In this document: positions 43,553 to 52,963 of the stretch, one piece after another
Layout of the letters: the number at the start of each line of letters is the position of its first letter
How positions within the stretch are numbered: position 1 is the stretch's first letter
Origin: Niveibacterium terrae
GTDB taxonomy: Bacteria > Pseudomonadota > Gammaproteobacteria > Burkholderiales > Rhodocyclaceae
NCBI RefSeq assembly: GCF_048213115.1
Contig: NZ_CP172404.1
Location: forward strand, 3,162,001 to 3,226,000
Reading direction: 5' to 3'
DNA: 64,000 nt
The notes under the pieces: generated by a model
Told to the model about the DNA's origin: nothing
Database searches by the model: none
What the model saw: the letters and a program-made list of their open reading frames with translations, nothing else
Translations under genes and position numbers: made by a program

Positions 43553-46387
43553 ATGGAACTGGCCAAGAGTTTCGAACCGGCGGAAATCGAACGCCGCTGG
43601 TATGCGAGCTGGGAAAACGCGGGCTACTTCAAGGCAGGCCTCGATCGCAGCAACCCCAATGCTTTCTCCATCCTGCTGCCGCCGCCCAATGTGACCGGCA
43701 CGCTGCACATGGGGCACGGCTTCAACCAGACCGTCATGGACGCGCTGACGCGCTACCACCGGATGCTCGGCCACAACACGCTGTGGCAGCCGGGCACCGA
43801 CCACGCCGGCATCGCGACCCAGATCGTCGTCGAACGCCAGCTCGACGCCCAGGGCGTCTCGCGCCACGACCTCGGCCGCGCGAAGTTCCTCGAAAAGGTC
43901 TGGGAGTGGAAGGAATTCTCCGGCAACACGATCACCCGCCAGATGCGCCGCCTCGGCACGTCGCCGGACTGGAGCCGCGAGCGCTTCACGATGGATGCCG
44001 GCCTGTCGAAGACCGTGACCGAGACCTTCGTCCGGCTCTACCGCGAAGGCCTGATCTACCGCGGCAAGCGCCTCGTGAACTGGGACCCGAAGCTCAACAC
44101 CGCGGTCTCCGACCTCGAAGTCGTCTCCGAAGAGGAGAACGGCTTCATGTGGCACCTGAAGTATCCGCTCACCGACGGCAGCGGCTTCCTGACTGTCGCG
44201 ACGACCCGTCCCGAGACGATGCTCGGCGACACCGCGGTGATGGTCCATCCGGATGATGAACGCTATGCGCATCTGATCGGCAAGACCGTGACGCTGCCCA
44301 TCGTCAATCGCGAAGTGCCGATCATCGCCGACGAGTACGTCGATCGCGAATTCGGCACCGGCGTCGTCAAGGTCACGCCGGCCCACGACCAGAACGACTA
44401 TCAGGTCGGTCTGCGCCACAAGCTGCCGATGATCATCGTGCTGAGCCTCGATGCGCGCATCCCGGCCGAGGCGACGATCGTGACCGACGGCCGGATCAGC
44501 GGCAGCGTCACGCTGCCCTCCGAGCTCGTCGGCCTCGACCGCTTCGAGGCGCGCAAGGCCGTTGTCGCCCAGTTCGAAGCGCTGGATCTGCTGGTCGAGA
44601 TCAAGGAACACAAGCTGATGGTGCCGCGCGGAGACCGGACCGGCGTCGTCATCGAACCGATGCTGACCGACCAGTGGTTCGTCGCGATGAGCAAGGCCGG
44701 CGCGAACGGCAAGAGCATCGCCGGCGAAGCGCTCGAAGCGGTCGCCTCGGGCGAGATCAAGTTCGCGCCCGAGAACTGGGTCAACACCTACAACCAGTGG
44801 CTCAACAACATCCAGGACTGGTGCATCTCGCGTCAGCTGTGGTGGGGCCACCAGATCCCGGCCTGGTATGGCGAGGACGGACAGGTCTTCGTTGCCCACG
44901 ATGAGGCGGAAGCGAAGAGCGTCGCCGCCGCCGAAGGCTATACGGGTGCTCTGACCCGCGACGAGGACGTGCTCGACACCTGGTATTCGTCGTCGCTGTG
45001 GCCCTTCAGCACGCTGGACTGGACACCGGAATGGCCGGCGAAGAGCAACGACGCGCTGGATCTCTACCTGCCCTCGACGGTCCTCGTGACCGGCTTCGAC
45101 ATCATCTTCTTCTGGGTCGCGCGGATGGTCATGATGACCAAACACCTGACCGGCAGGATCCCGTTCAAGACCGTCTATGTCCACGGTCTGGTCCGCGATT
45201 CGAAGGGTCAGAAGATGAGCAAGTCCAAGGGCAACGTGCTCGACCCGATCGACCTGATCGACGGCATCGCGCTCGACGACCTGGTCGCGAAGCGCACGAC
45301 CGGACTGATGAACCCGAAACAGGCCAAGCAGATCGAGAAGGAGACCCGCAAGGAGTTCGCCGACGGCATCCCCGCTTTCGGCACCGACGCGCTGCGCTTC
45401 ACGTTCGCGAGCCTCGCGACGCTGGGGCGCGACATCAAGTTCGACATGATGCGCTGCGAGGGTTACCGGAACTTCTGCAACAAGCTGTGGAACGCGACCC
45501 GCTTCGTGCTGATGAACACCGAGGGCAAGGATTGCGCCCCCGGCGCGACCGATCTCGCCCTCTCGGACGCCGACCGCTGGATCCTCTCCCGGCTGCAGCG
45601 CGCCGAGACCGCGATCGCCCAGCACTTCGGCGACTTCCGCCTCGATCTGATCGCGTCCGAAATCTACACGCTGATCTGGGACGAGTACTGCGACTGGTAC
45701 CTCGAACTCGCCAAGGTGCAGATCAACACCGGCGATGAAGCCGCCCAGCGCGCGACCCGCCACACGCTGCTCGCCGTGCTCGAGACGATCCTGCGTCTGG
45801 CCCACCCGGTGATCCCGTTCATCACCGAAGAGCTGTGGCAGACCGTCGCGCCGCTCGCGGGCGCCAAGACCCACGACAGCATCTCGATCGCCGACTACCC
45901 GCTCGCCAGCGAAGCGCTCGTCGACGAGGCGGCCGAAGCGCGGATCGCGTTGCTCAAGGCCCTGGTCGGCGCGGTGCGCAGCCTGCGCGGCGAGATGAGT
46001 TTGTCGCCGGCCCAGAAAGTGCCGCTGATCGTCGCCGGCGACACGGCCGACGTCGCCGCCTTCGCGCCCTACCTGACGGCGCTGGCCAAGCTCGAGAGCG
46101 TCGCCGCTGCCGGCGAAGCACTGCCGCCCTCGCCCGCTCCGGTGCAGATCGTCGGCGATTTCCGGCTGATGCTGAAGATCGAGATCGACATCGAAGCCGA
46201 GCGCGAACGCATTGCGAAAGAGATCGCCCGCATCGAAGGCGAGATCGTCAAGGCCAACGCCAAGCTCGGCAACGAGAGCTTCGTCGCCCGCGCGCCGGCC
46301 GCCGTCGTCGAACAGGAGAAGAAGCGCCTCGCCGACTTCGGCGCGACGCTGGAGAAACTGAAGGAGCAATCGACCCGCCTGGGTTGA
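43553..46387 (+). CDS. valS: Valyl-tRNA synthetase
   Basis: Charges tRNA-Val; class I synthetase with editing. The 944-residue protein begins MELAKSFEPAEIERRWYASW. It has the HIGH-type motif TLHMGHGFNQTVMD, the editing domain with TTRPETMLGDTAV, and KMSKS in GQKMSKSKGNVLDP. The last 65 residues form the C-terminal coiled coil (EIDIEAERERIAKEIARIEG). The frame is open to 43502 but the ATG at 43553 matches family starts. Confidence 0.98.
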   Translation: MELAKSFEPAEIERRWYASWENAGYFKAGLDRSNPNAFSILLPPPNVTGTLHMGHGFNQTVMDALTRYHRMLGHNTLWQPGTDHAGIATQIVVERQLDAQGVSRHDLGRAKFLEKVWEWKEFSGNTITRQMRRLGTSPDWSRERFTMDAGLSKTVTETFVRLYREGLIYRGKRLVNWDPKLNTAVSDLEVVSEEENGFMWHLKYPLTDGSGFLTVATTRPETMLGDTAVMVHPDDERYAHLIGKTVTLPIVNREVPIIADEYVDREFGTGVVKVTPAHDQNDYQVGLRHKLPMIIVLSLDARIPAEATIVTDGRISGSVTLPSELVGLDRFEARKAVVAQFEALDLLVEIKEHKLMVPRGDRTGVVIEPMLTDQWFVAMSKAGANGKSIAGEALEAVASGEIKFAPENWVNTYNQWLNNIQDWCISRQLWWGHQIPAWYGEDGQVFVAHDEAEAKSVAAAEGYTGALTRDEDVLDTWYSSSLWPFSTLDWTPEWPAKSNDALDLYLPSTVLVTGFDIIFFWVARMVMMTKHLTGRIPFKTVYVHGLVRDSKGQKMSKSKGNVLDPIDLIDGIALDDLVAKRTTGLMNPKQAKQIEKETRKEFADGIPAFGTDALRFTFASLATLGRDIKFDMMRCEGYRNFCNKLWNATRFVLMNTEGKDCAPGATDLALSDADRWILSRLQRAETAIAQHFGDFRLDLIASEIYTLIWDEYCDWYLELAKVQINTGDEAAQRATRHTLLAVLETILRLAHPVIPFITEELWQTVAPLAGAKTHDSISIADYPLASEALVDEAAEARIALLKALVGAVRSLRGEMSLSPAQKVPLIVAGDTADVAAFAPYLTALAKLESVAAAGEALPPSPAPVQIVGDFRLMLKIEIDIEAERERIAKEIARIEGEIVKANAKLGNESFVARAPAAVVEQEKKRLADFGATLEKLKEQSTRLG

Positions 46388-46402
46388 GGCTTGCGCAGAG
46401 AC

Positions 46403-46435
46403 AAAAAAGGCCGACGGAAGCGTCGGCCTTTTTTT
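46403..46435. terminator. Bidirectional terminator, valS / chemoreceptor
   Basis: GGCCGACG and CGTCGGCC pair around GAAG, flanked by A6 and T7, serving both convergent genes. Confidence 0.92.
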
Positions 46436-46458
46436 CGCTCAGCCGGGCTCGTCCTGCT

Positions 46459-48642
46459 TCACTGCCTCACCCGGTAGTCCTTGATCAGATCGTGCACCAG
46501 CCTGGCCTGGGAGGTGAGCTGGGCTGCGGTGGAGGCGCTGCGCTCCGCGTGGGTACTGACGGCCTGAGTGGCGTGATCGATCTGGAGCATGCCCTTGGAG
46601 ATTTCCTCGATGCCGATCACCTGCTCCTGGGAGGCCAGGGAAATATCCTCCACCAGCTGCGACAGCTCTTCGGCGCTGGTAACAATCTGCTTTAGGGATT
46701 CGGAGGTCTTGTTGGCCACATCGACCCCGACCGCGGTCTTGTCGCTGGAGGACTGAACCAGCTGGGTCACCTGCTGGGCGGCCCTGGCGCTGCGCGTGGC
46801 CAGTGAGCGCACCTCGTCGGCCACCACGGCGAAGCCGGCGCCGGACTCCCCAGCCCGGGCGGCTTCGATCGCAGCGTTCAGCGCCAGCAGATTGGTCTGC
46901 TTGGTGATGTCGTTGATGGTCTGGATGATGGTGGTGATGTTGTCCCCGGAGGCCTTGATCTCCTGCATCGCGGAGAGCATTTCGCTCATGTCGTGGGCGC
47001 CGGTGACCGCCGCCGTGCGGGAAGACTGGGAAATGGTCTTGGCCCGCACCGCGTTTTCCGCGTTGCTCTTGGTCTGGGAACTGATCTGCGCCATGGCCGT
47101 GCTGATTTCCTCGATCGAGGCGGCCGAGCTGCACGCCCCTTCGGACAGTTCCTGGCTCAGCTCGGACATGTCCTTGGCGTTCTTGTCGATGGCCCCGGCC
47201 TCGGTCTGCAAGTTGCCGATCATCCGATTGAGGTTTTCGACCATCTTCTGCAGGGATTTGCCCAGCTGGTCGGAGGGTGAGGTGAGCTTGACGCTGCAAT
47301 CCAGGTTGCCTTCGCTGATCTGTTCGGCCAGATTGACCTTCTCCTGCAGGCTGTCGGCCATGCTGTTGAGGGCCGACGCCAGCTTGCCCACTTCGTCATC
47401 AGAGCTCACGGTCAGCCGGGCGTCGAAAATCCCGTATTCGATCTTTTGGGCAATTTCGGCGGCATCCCGGATCGGCTTGGCGATTCGGGCCGCCATTCGC
47501 CACAGAAACAGGCTGGCCAGCACGATGATGCCGGCGCCGATGCCGACCTGAAGCACGGTGGTCGAGACGGAACGGGCGGAGACATCGTGGTTCAGCTCAT
47601 TGACCTTGGCCAGCACCACTTCCCTGGGCACCTGAATCAGCACGGCCCAGGGCTTCTCGGTCCTTCCGAGGGATATCGGCGCCAGGGCGTTCATGGTCTG
47701 GGAGGCATCATCGACCCAGGTCTTGGCCTTGCCCGCCCGGATGTCCTCCAGCAGACCGGAAGCCTTCTGCTCCCCGACTTCCGGATTGAAGGACTTGCCG
47801 ATCAGACCGGGATTGGCGCTGTCCGCCACCACGAGGCCCCGATCGCTGACGATCAGCAGCTTGCCTTTGCCGTCATAGAGCGATTTGTTGGTCTCCTCGC
47901 TGATCTTCTGGACAAAGTCCAGGTTGTAATCGGCCCCGGCAACCCCGACGAACTTGCCGTTGATCACGATGGGCACGGACATCGTGGCCAGGAACACGTT
48001 CTTGCCCTGCACGATATAGGGCAAGGGACCCAGCACACTTTCCTTGCCGGTGGTTTTCGGGCCGGCGTACCAGCCCCCCTTGGGCACCCCGTTCGGATGG
48101 AGAGCGTCAGAGTCGTACTCGACCAGAGGCTGGACCGCAATGGCGCCGCTTTCGCTGCGGGTCCAGTAAGGAGTGAAGCGACCGGTCCGGACATTGTTGC
48201 CGTTGCCCGGGCTGGCATGCTGAGCATCGGCCCCATCCACCGCGTTGGGTTCCCAGCAGGAATAGGTGCCGTTGAATTCGGGATTGCTGATCAGCACATT
48301 GTTCAGGATCGCATTGAGCTGGGGTCGCCCCATCGGCAGGCCGCCCTTGGACAGGGCAAAGGTATGGGCCATCGTGCGCGCCGCATCGAGGGCCAGGGCA
48401 AACCGCCCCTGGATGGCGCCGGCCTGGGCCGACGCCAGATTGCTCAGCTTGGCCTCGGTTTCGTTCCGTATCAGTTCATTCATGCGGCCGCTGACCATGC
48501 TTTGGGTCATCATCGATGAGCCGACATTGATGGCCAGCAGGACGACCGAGCTGATCACCAGCGCACTGCCCGCAGCCAGGGCAATACGGCCCTGGACCGA
48601 CTGCATGCCAAACCTCTGGATCTTTTCTTTTAGCCCGCACAT
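46459..48642 (-). CDS. Methyl-accepting chemotaxis protein with periplasmic dCache-type sensor
   Basis: A 727-residue chemoreceptor. A membrane helix at about 20-40 (IALAAGSALVISSVVLLAIN) is followed by a large periplasmic sensor of dCache type (PEFNGTYSCWEPNAVDGADA, TPYWTRSESGAIAV, VPIVINGKFVGVAGADYNL, MNALAPISLGRTEKPWAVLI). A second helix at about 380-400, HAMP, and the signalling tip EAARAGESGAGFAVVADEVR complete it. There is no C-terminal CheR-tether pentapeptide. GGAGGG precedes the ATG. Codon choice (more GCC, less GCG/CGC) looks different from neighbours, hinting at a separate origin. Confidence 0.93.
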   Translation of the reverse strand: MCGLKEKIQRFGMQSVQGRIALAAGSALVISSVVLLAINVGSSMMTQSMVSGRMNELIRNETEAKLSNLASAQAGAIQGRFALALDAARTMAHTFALSKGGLPMGRPQLNAILNNVLISNPEFNGTYSCWEPNAVDGADAQHASPGNGNNVRTGRFTPYWTRSESGAIAVQPLVEYDSDALHPNGVPKGGWYAGPKTTGKESVLGPLPYIVQGKNVFLATMSVPIVINGKFVGVAGADYNLDFVQKISEETNKSLYDGKGKLLIVSDRGLVVADSANPGLIGKSFNPEVGEQKASGLLEDIRAGKAKTWVDDASQTMNALAPISLGRTEKPWAVLIQVPREVVLAKVNELNHDVSARSVSTTVLQVGIGAGIIVLASLFLWRMAARIAKPIRDAAEIAQKIEYGIFDARLTVSSDDEVGKLASALNSMADSLQEKVNLAEQISEGNLDCSVKLTSPSDQLGKSLQKMVENLNRMIGNLQTEAGAIDKNAKDMSELSQELSEGACSSAASIEEISTAMAQISSQTKSNAENAVRAKTISQSSRTAAVTGAHDMSEMLSAMQEIKASGDNITTIIQTINDITKQTNLLALNAAIEAARAGESGAGFAVVADEVRSLATRSARAAQQVTQLVQSSSDKTAVGVDVANKTSESLKQIVTSAEELSQLVEDISLASQEQVIGIEEISKGMLQIDHATQAVSTHAERSASTAAQLTSQARLVHDLIKDYRVRQ

Positions 48643-48733
48643 AGACCCTCCAGGTCCCAGAAGGAAAAGGCTGCCGCAGCGGAGGCGCAGCCTCCACCGG
48701 TGACGGATGGCGCCGCGTTCTAACACTGCCATC

Positions 48734-48754
48734 CCAACTAATCTTTCTAGTTGG
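48734..48754 (-). promoter_or_regulatory. Inverted repeat upstream of the chemoreceptor gene
   Basis: CCAACTA and TAGTTGG are separated by seven bases, about 90 bases before the chemoreceptor ATG. It could bind a regulator; it lacks a U-tail, so it is not a terminator for the upstream AraC gene. Confidence 0.35.
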
Positions 48755-48861
48755 CAAGTCAGCCTGCCGCAACACCGACCGGCACGCGAACGGGCAATCC
48801 GGACAAACCTGGCGGCGGCTTCTCAATGCCTGCGATCGCCGAAGCCCCCCTCATTCCACGA

Positions 48862-49725
48862 TCAGCCGCGCCGGTGCGAGGGAGGCACGCCGAATGCAGC
48901 GCGGAAGCTGCTGCTGAAGTGGCTCGGCGAACTGAAGCCGCACTGCAGAGCGATCTCGGTCAGCGGTTTCCGTCCGCGCAGGAGCAGGATCTGGGCCTTC
49001 TGCATTCTCTGGCGCATCAGATACTGGTGGGGCGTGAGTCCGGTCGTCTGCTTGAACATGCGGGCGAAGTGATAGACGCTGAGTCCGGCCTCTCCGGCCA
49101 GATCCTCCAGCGTCAGCGCGTCCGCCAGGTGCTGCTCGATATGCTCCCGGATCCGCCTCAGCACGGACGGCGCAAGGCCACCGCGCACCGTCGGGACAGG
49201 CCAGCGCACCGAGCTGTAGTGCTGGACCAGATGGGTCAGCAGCAGCGTCGCGGTCGTGCTCAGCATCAGGTGATTGGCGCTCTGCTGCCAGTCGCAGCCG
49301 AGCAGGAAGTTCCGGTAGAGCTGAACGATGCGCGCGTCTTCGGCGAAAGTCTTCTCATCGAGCGCCAGGGCAGCCGGTTCCCTGTCCCAGACCTGGACCG
49401 CGATGTCGCGCAGATGCTGGTCCGTACAGTACAGATGCACGAAAGACAGGCCCGAACGCAAGTCCCAGATCGATTCGATGTCCTGTGGCATCAGACAGAA
49501 ACGGTCGGGCCCGCCCCCCTTGTGCCAACCCCGCGGAGTCTTGTGGTAGGCGTCGAAGCCGCCCGCAATGTAGAGGCTCAGGGTGTGGTGGTCATAGTCC
49601 TGTCTGACCACGGCATTCCGGTTCGACCAGGAGGCGAGAGCGATGCCCGAACCGAGCTGCACGCGTGCGTGCAGCCTCGCCTTGTGCTGGCGCAGGTTCT
49701 CGATTGCGACATAGCTCGGGTTCAT
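48862..49725 (-). CDS. AraC family transcriptional regulator
   Basis: A 287-residue regulator. The N-terminal sensing domain (about 1-170, TLSLYIAGGFDAYHKTPRGW, GLSFVHLYCTDQHLRD) has no recognised ligand. The C-terminal AraC domain has two helix-turn-helix units: TLEDLAGEAGLSVYHFARMF and LTEIALQCGFSSPSHFSSSF. It is divergent from the DMT exporter, which is the probable target. Confidence 0.9.
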   Translation of the reverse strand: MNPSYVAIENLRQHKARLHARVQLGSGIALASWSNRNAVVRQDYDHHTLSLYIAGGFDAYHKTPRGWHKGGGPDRFCLMPQDIESIWDLRSGLSFVHLYCTDQHLRDIAVQVWDREPAALALDEKTFAEDARIVQLYRNFLLGCDWQQSANHLMLSTTATLLLTHLVQHYSSVRWPVPTVRGGLAPSVLRRIREHIEQHLADALTLEDLAGEAGLSVYHFARMFKQTTGLTPHQYLMRQRMQKAQILLLRGRKPLTEIALQCGFSSPSHFSSSFRAAFGVPPSHRRG

Positions 49726-49902
49726 CGGGACAGGGTCGAGAGGGCGGACGCCCAGTGTAGAAAGTCGCTCCTCTGCTGGCCAGTCCCGCCGCCGGGTTCG
49801 CGCCAAATAAGCGCAAGATTCTGCAAGTTTCGCAAGGACAAGGAAGCGGGCGAGGAAGGGGCCGGGGCAGACTCGGGCTCTGTTCCCCCCTGGAGTTTCC
49901 TG

Positions 49903-50793
49903 ATGAATTTGGCGCTCTATCTGACCGTCGTGCTGATCTGGGGCACGACCTGGATCGCGATCGCGATGCAACGCGGGCCGGTTGCCGCTCCGGTCTCTAT
50001 CTTCTGGCGCTTCGCGCTCGCGTCGTCCTGCCTCTGGCTGATCCTCGTCCTCAGCCGCACTCTCAAACGGCTGAACCGCCGCGATCACCTGTTCTGCCTG
50101 CTGCAGGGCTGCTGCGTGTTCGGCTTCAACTTCTACTGCCTCTACACGGCCGCCGCTTATATCAGCAGCGGGCTCGAGTCCGTGATCTTCTCGATGGCCG
50201 TGCTCTTCAATGCGCTCAATGCGCGTTTCTTCTTCGGCCAGCCCCTGAAGCCGCAGATCATCGGCGCGGCCCTGCTGGGCGGCTGCGGCATCCTTGCGCT
50301 GTTCTGGCGCGAGCTCTGCGCGACATCGCTCAGCACCACGCTGCCGCTCGGCGTCGGCCTGTGCCTGCTGGGCGCCTATGGCTTCTCGCTCGGCAACATG
50401 ATCAGCACCCGCCACCAGAGGCGCGGTCTGGACACGCTGTCGACGAACGCCTGGGCCATGCTCTATGGCGCGCTGGTGATGGGCCTGATCGCGCTGCTGC
50501 GCGGTGAGCGCTTCATGCCCGAGCTGAACCTGCGCTACCTCGGCGCGCTGAGTTATCTGGCGATCTTCGGCTCGGTGATCGCCTTCGGCGCCTACTTCAA
50601 ACTGGTCGGCCGAATCGGCGCGAGCCAGGCCGCCTACAGCTCGCTGCTCATTCCATTGGTGGCCCTGACGGTATCGACGGTCTGCGAAGGCTATGTCTGG
50701 CATCCGAACGCGGTCGCAGGCCTCGCGATGATCCTGGCCGGCAATCTGGTCATGTTTGCCCGGCCAGGCAGAGGAGTGGGCGCAGCAGAGTGA
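49903..50793 (+). CDS. DMT superfamily (EamA) transporter
   Basis: A 296-residue inner-membrane protein with ten helices in two EamA repeats. The first starts MNLALYLTVVLIWGTTWIAI; the second contains LGVGLCLLGAYGFSLGNMIS and ends PNAVAGLAMILAGNLVMFAR. Family members export amino acids, metabolites or toxic compounds; the substrate is unknown. TGGAG is seven bases before the ATG. Confidence 0.9.
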   Translation: MNLALYLTVVLIWGTTWIAIAMQRGPVAAPVSIFWRFALASSCLWLILVLSRTLKRLNRRDHLFCLLQGCCVFGFNFYCLYTAAAYISSGLESVIFSMAVLFNALNARFFFGQPLKPQIIGAALLGGCGILALFWRELCATSLSTTLPLGVGLCLLGAYGFSLGNMISTRHQRRGLDTLSTNAWAMLYGALVMGLIALLRGERFMPELNLRYLGALSYLAIFGSVIAFGAYFKLVGRIGASQAAYSSLLIPLVALTVSTVCEGYVWHPNAVAGLAMILAGNLVMFARPGRGVGAAE

Positions 50794-50813
50794 GCCTTTG
50801 CTGTCTTGTGTCT

Positions 50814-50840
50814 GGAGAGCCGCGTTCAGCAAGGCTCTCC
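50814..50840. terminator. Possible terminator between the DMT and S41 genes
   Basis: GGAGAGCC and GGCTCTCC pair with an 11-base loop in the 82-base convergent gap. The flanks are not T-rich, so its strength is doubtful. Confidence 0.4.
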
Positions 50841-50875
50841 GGATAGAAGTTTCAGGCGTTCAGCAGCGCCACAGC

Positions 50876-52222
50876 TCAGCGCACACCGGTGAGTTCGAGT
50901 GCCTTGCCCAGAATCGCGTCATTCCCCGCCAGATACGCTTTGGCGTCGAAGGGAATGTAGATCGCGGGCGGAACCCCCGTCTTCTCATAGGCACCGCCGT
51001 CCGCCGCGACATAGCGCTCGTTCGACAAAGTTACGAACCAGCTATTGGGCAGCTGGTAGCTCAGCTGATCAGACAGCGAGCCGTTGGTGTTCTCGCCGAT
51101 TACCGTCACATTGGGCAGCGCCCGCAAAGCCATGGTCAGTGATTCACCCGCACTGACCGTGAAATGACTGGTGAGTACATAAACCTTGCCCAGGAACACC
51201 TTGCCTTCGGGCTCGACATATCGCTGAAAGAGCGGAGCAAACCCGTCGCCATCGCGCACCTGCTTTGAAAATGCCAGGCGCCTGGCGGCCGCAAAGTGCC
51301 CGGCGATTCTCAAGGACACAGTGTCGTAACCGCCCGTATTGGCTCGCAGATCGAGAATGATGCTCTTCTTCCCTGCACATGCCGCGAGGATCGCCTCCAG
51401 CTGCTTGATCTCGCCATTGATGTCACCACCGTTGGGACCACCGGCTCCCATCTCACTGAAAACGGAAATCAGCGTGGTGTCTGCATTCAGATGCTTATAG
51501 GCAAGAAGTCCGTCTCCCCCCGTCTTGATGAAGGTCGGATCGTTCAGCACCTTATCGCGCATGGCGTAAACCGTGTTTTCATCGTAATCAAGCTTGGATC
51601 TGACCTGGTTGCTACCGTAGAGCACGGTGTGTGAATCGCCGGAAAGTCCGGACAAGGCGTTTGACATGATTTCAAACAATTCGTCTGGCGTGGTATTGGC
51701 ATTCACCTGCGGACGATACCGATCGCGCACGGCCTTCCAGTCAAGCCCGCGAACCTTGAAGAAGCCATAATTGTCTTCGAAGGTTTGCCAGAAGACATCG
51801 AAGTTGAGTATCGGATCGCTGCTCTCTTTGGTGCCACCGTTCTGCAACACAAGCGGCAAGGCGGCGAGTGGCCGCAATACATAGCGGTGGTTTTCGTCAG
51901 CATCTTTGAGCAAGAGTCCATCACCGTCCAGCCGTGTCGCCTTCAGCGTCAGGTTCAGCGAAGGAAGCGTGACGGTGTCACCCACATAACTTCCCTCTTG
52001 GATTTTCATGCCGCTGATGCTGTTGGTCTGATGCAGAGTCATTTTTCCGCCAACTCCCTGCAATACCAAACCATAGCCTTCGGTTTTCCAGACCCCCGCA
52101 AGATTGACCGGCTTGTTGTTGCTGGCCTTTTTGTCACCCGAGGTGCCACCACAAGCGACAAGCGCAGCCGTGAATACGGCGAGCCAGGCGAGCTTGAGCA
52201 GCCGATTACTCCATGTCTTCAC
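50876..52222 (-). CDS. S41 family peptidase lipoprotein
   Basis: A 448-residue predicted lipoprotein. The GTG at 52222 follows AAGGA at good spacing and gives a clean signal peptide ending LVACGG (lipobox Cys). An upstream ATG at 52279 is less likely. The C-terminal S41 (tail-specific protease) domain has FDVFWQTFEDNYGFFKVRGL, IILDLRANTGGYD and VLTSHFTVSAGESLTMAL with the candidate nucleophile Ser. No PDZ domain is visible. Base composition is lower in GC than the core genes and it begins the accessory region. Confidence 0.82.
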   Translation of the reverse strand: MKTWSNRLLKLAWLAVFTAALVACGGTSGDKKASNNKPVNLAGVWKTEGYGLVLQGVGGKMTLHQTNSISGMKIQEGSYVGDTVTLPSLNLTLKATRLDGDGLLLKDADENHRYVLRPLAALPLVLQNGGTKESSDPILNFDVFWQTFEDNYGFFKVRGLDWKAVRDRYRPQVNANTTPDELFEIMSNALSGLSGDSHTVLYGSNQVRSKLDYDENTVYAMRDKVLNDPTFIKTGGDGLLAYKHLNADTTLISVFSEMGAGGPNGGDINGEIKQLEAILAACAGKKSIILDLRANTGGYDTVSLRIAGHFAAARRLAFSKQVRDGDGFAPLFQRYVEPEGKVFLGKVYVLTSHFTVSAGESLTMALRALPNVTVIGENTNGSLSDQLSYQLPNSWFVTLSNERYVAADGGAYEKTGVPPAIYIPFDAKAYLAGNDAILGKALELTGVR

Positions 52223-52330
52223 TTTCAGTCCTTTCCAGTAAACATATAAATACTTCGTCTGCCGTGACGAGGAATTCATTGCTTACTATATGGACCGCAG
52301 CTTAGTGAAAGCTTAAGAGCACCACTTATC

Positions 52331-52489
52331 AAATGGCGGCGGGAGCACGCCCGCGTTCGTCAGCCAGGAGGCCGAACGGTGACTTGGGGCGCAGCGATGG
52401 TGCACCTGATCTACGCCATCGTGCGCTCCGGAGAGCCATTCGGGGCCGATCTTGACCCTCCGGCGCTTGAGGATCAAGACGACACCTGA
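52331..52489 (+). pseudogene. IS110-type transposase C-terminal remnant
   Basis: In one frame the sequence reads WRREHARVRQPGGRTVTWGA followed by AMVHLIYAIVRSGEPFGADL and stops at TGA 52487-52489. This resembles the C-terminus of IS110/IS1111 transposases, where a Leu-Ile-His-x-x-Tyr segment precedes a short tail. No start and no upstream transposase domain remain. The 285-base gap between the S41 gene and the next gene holds nothing else recognisable. Confidence 0.5.
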
Positions 52490-52507
52490 CCTCACAGCCG
52501 GCTCACT

Positions 52508-52891
52508 TTAATAACTGCACAACCCCTGTTTCGCCGTTGGGAAGAACCTTGAAGCCACATACCTCAAGGGCTCACAGACATACCAGTGCTCATTTACCGA
52601 CACTTCCCGATATGAAACCAATTTGTTGTCGGCAAAGGTGGCCTCAGTATAGGACTTGCACACCGGGAGCATCAGCGGGACGGGGATGACAGCCCATATC
52701 GTGAGGCCGCACCATCTGCGCTCGGACTCCGTAATGACGGTTCCGTTCTCCGGGTGAGCCTTTGCCCCGAAATCCTCTTGAGAAGCGGGGGTGGCTTGCT
52801 TTGTCCGCTCCGTGTGTCCGCCAATGGCCGTATAGCCGTAGCAGCCGGAGAGCATGAACAGGGACGCGAAAATAGCCAGGGTTCTTTTCAT
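52508..52891 (-). CDS. Small lipoprotein, unknown
   Basis: A 127-residue predicted lipoprotein: signal MKRTLAIFASLFMLSGC with a lipobox Cys at about 17. The mature part has four more cysteines (RRWCGLTIWAVIPVPLMLPV, CKSYTEATF, WYVCEPLRYVASRFFPTAKQ, GLCSY) suggesting disulfides. The family is not recognised. Confidence 0.65.
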   Translation of the reverse strand: MKRTLAIFASLFMLSGCYGYTAIGGHTERTKQATPASQEDFGAKAHPENGTVITESERRWCGLTIWAVIPVPLMLPVCKSYTEATFADNKLVSYREVSVNEHWYVCEPLRYVASRFFPTAKQGLCSY

Positions 52892-52963
52892 CGCAGCGAC
52901 CTGATGTTTGGAATAGCGGAAGAACAAAGCGCAAACCTTGGACTATCCCGTTTGATTGAAGGA

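Noticed and set aside
43187..46369. A 1060-codon open frame antisense to valS
   Set aside because: It is a by-product of high GC on the strand opposite a confidently assigned gene; its translation is repetitive in Arg, Asp, Gly and His with no domain.
48751..50793. One long frame fusing a 384-residue extension to the DMT transporter
   Set aside because: The extension is antisense to the AraC gene; the transporter has a good ribosome-binding site at its own ATG.
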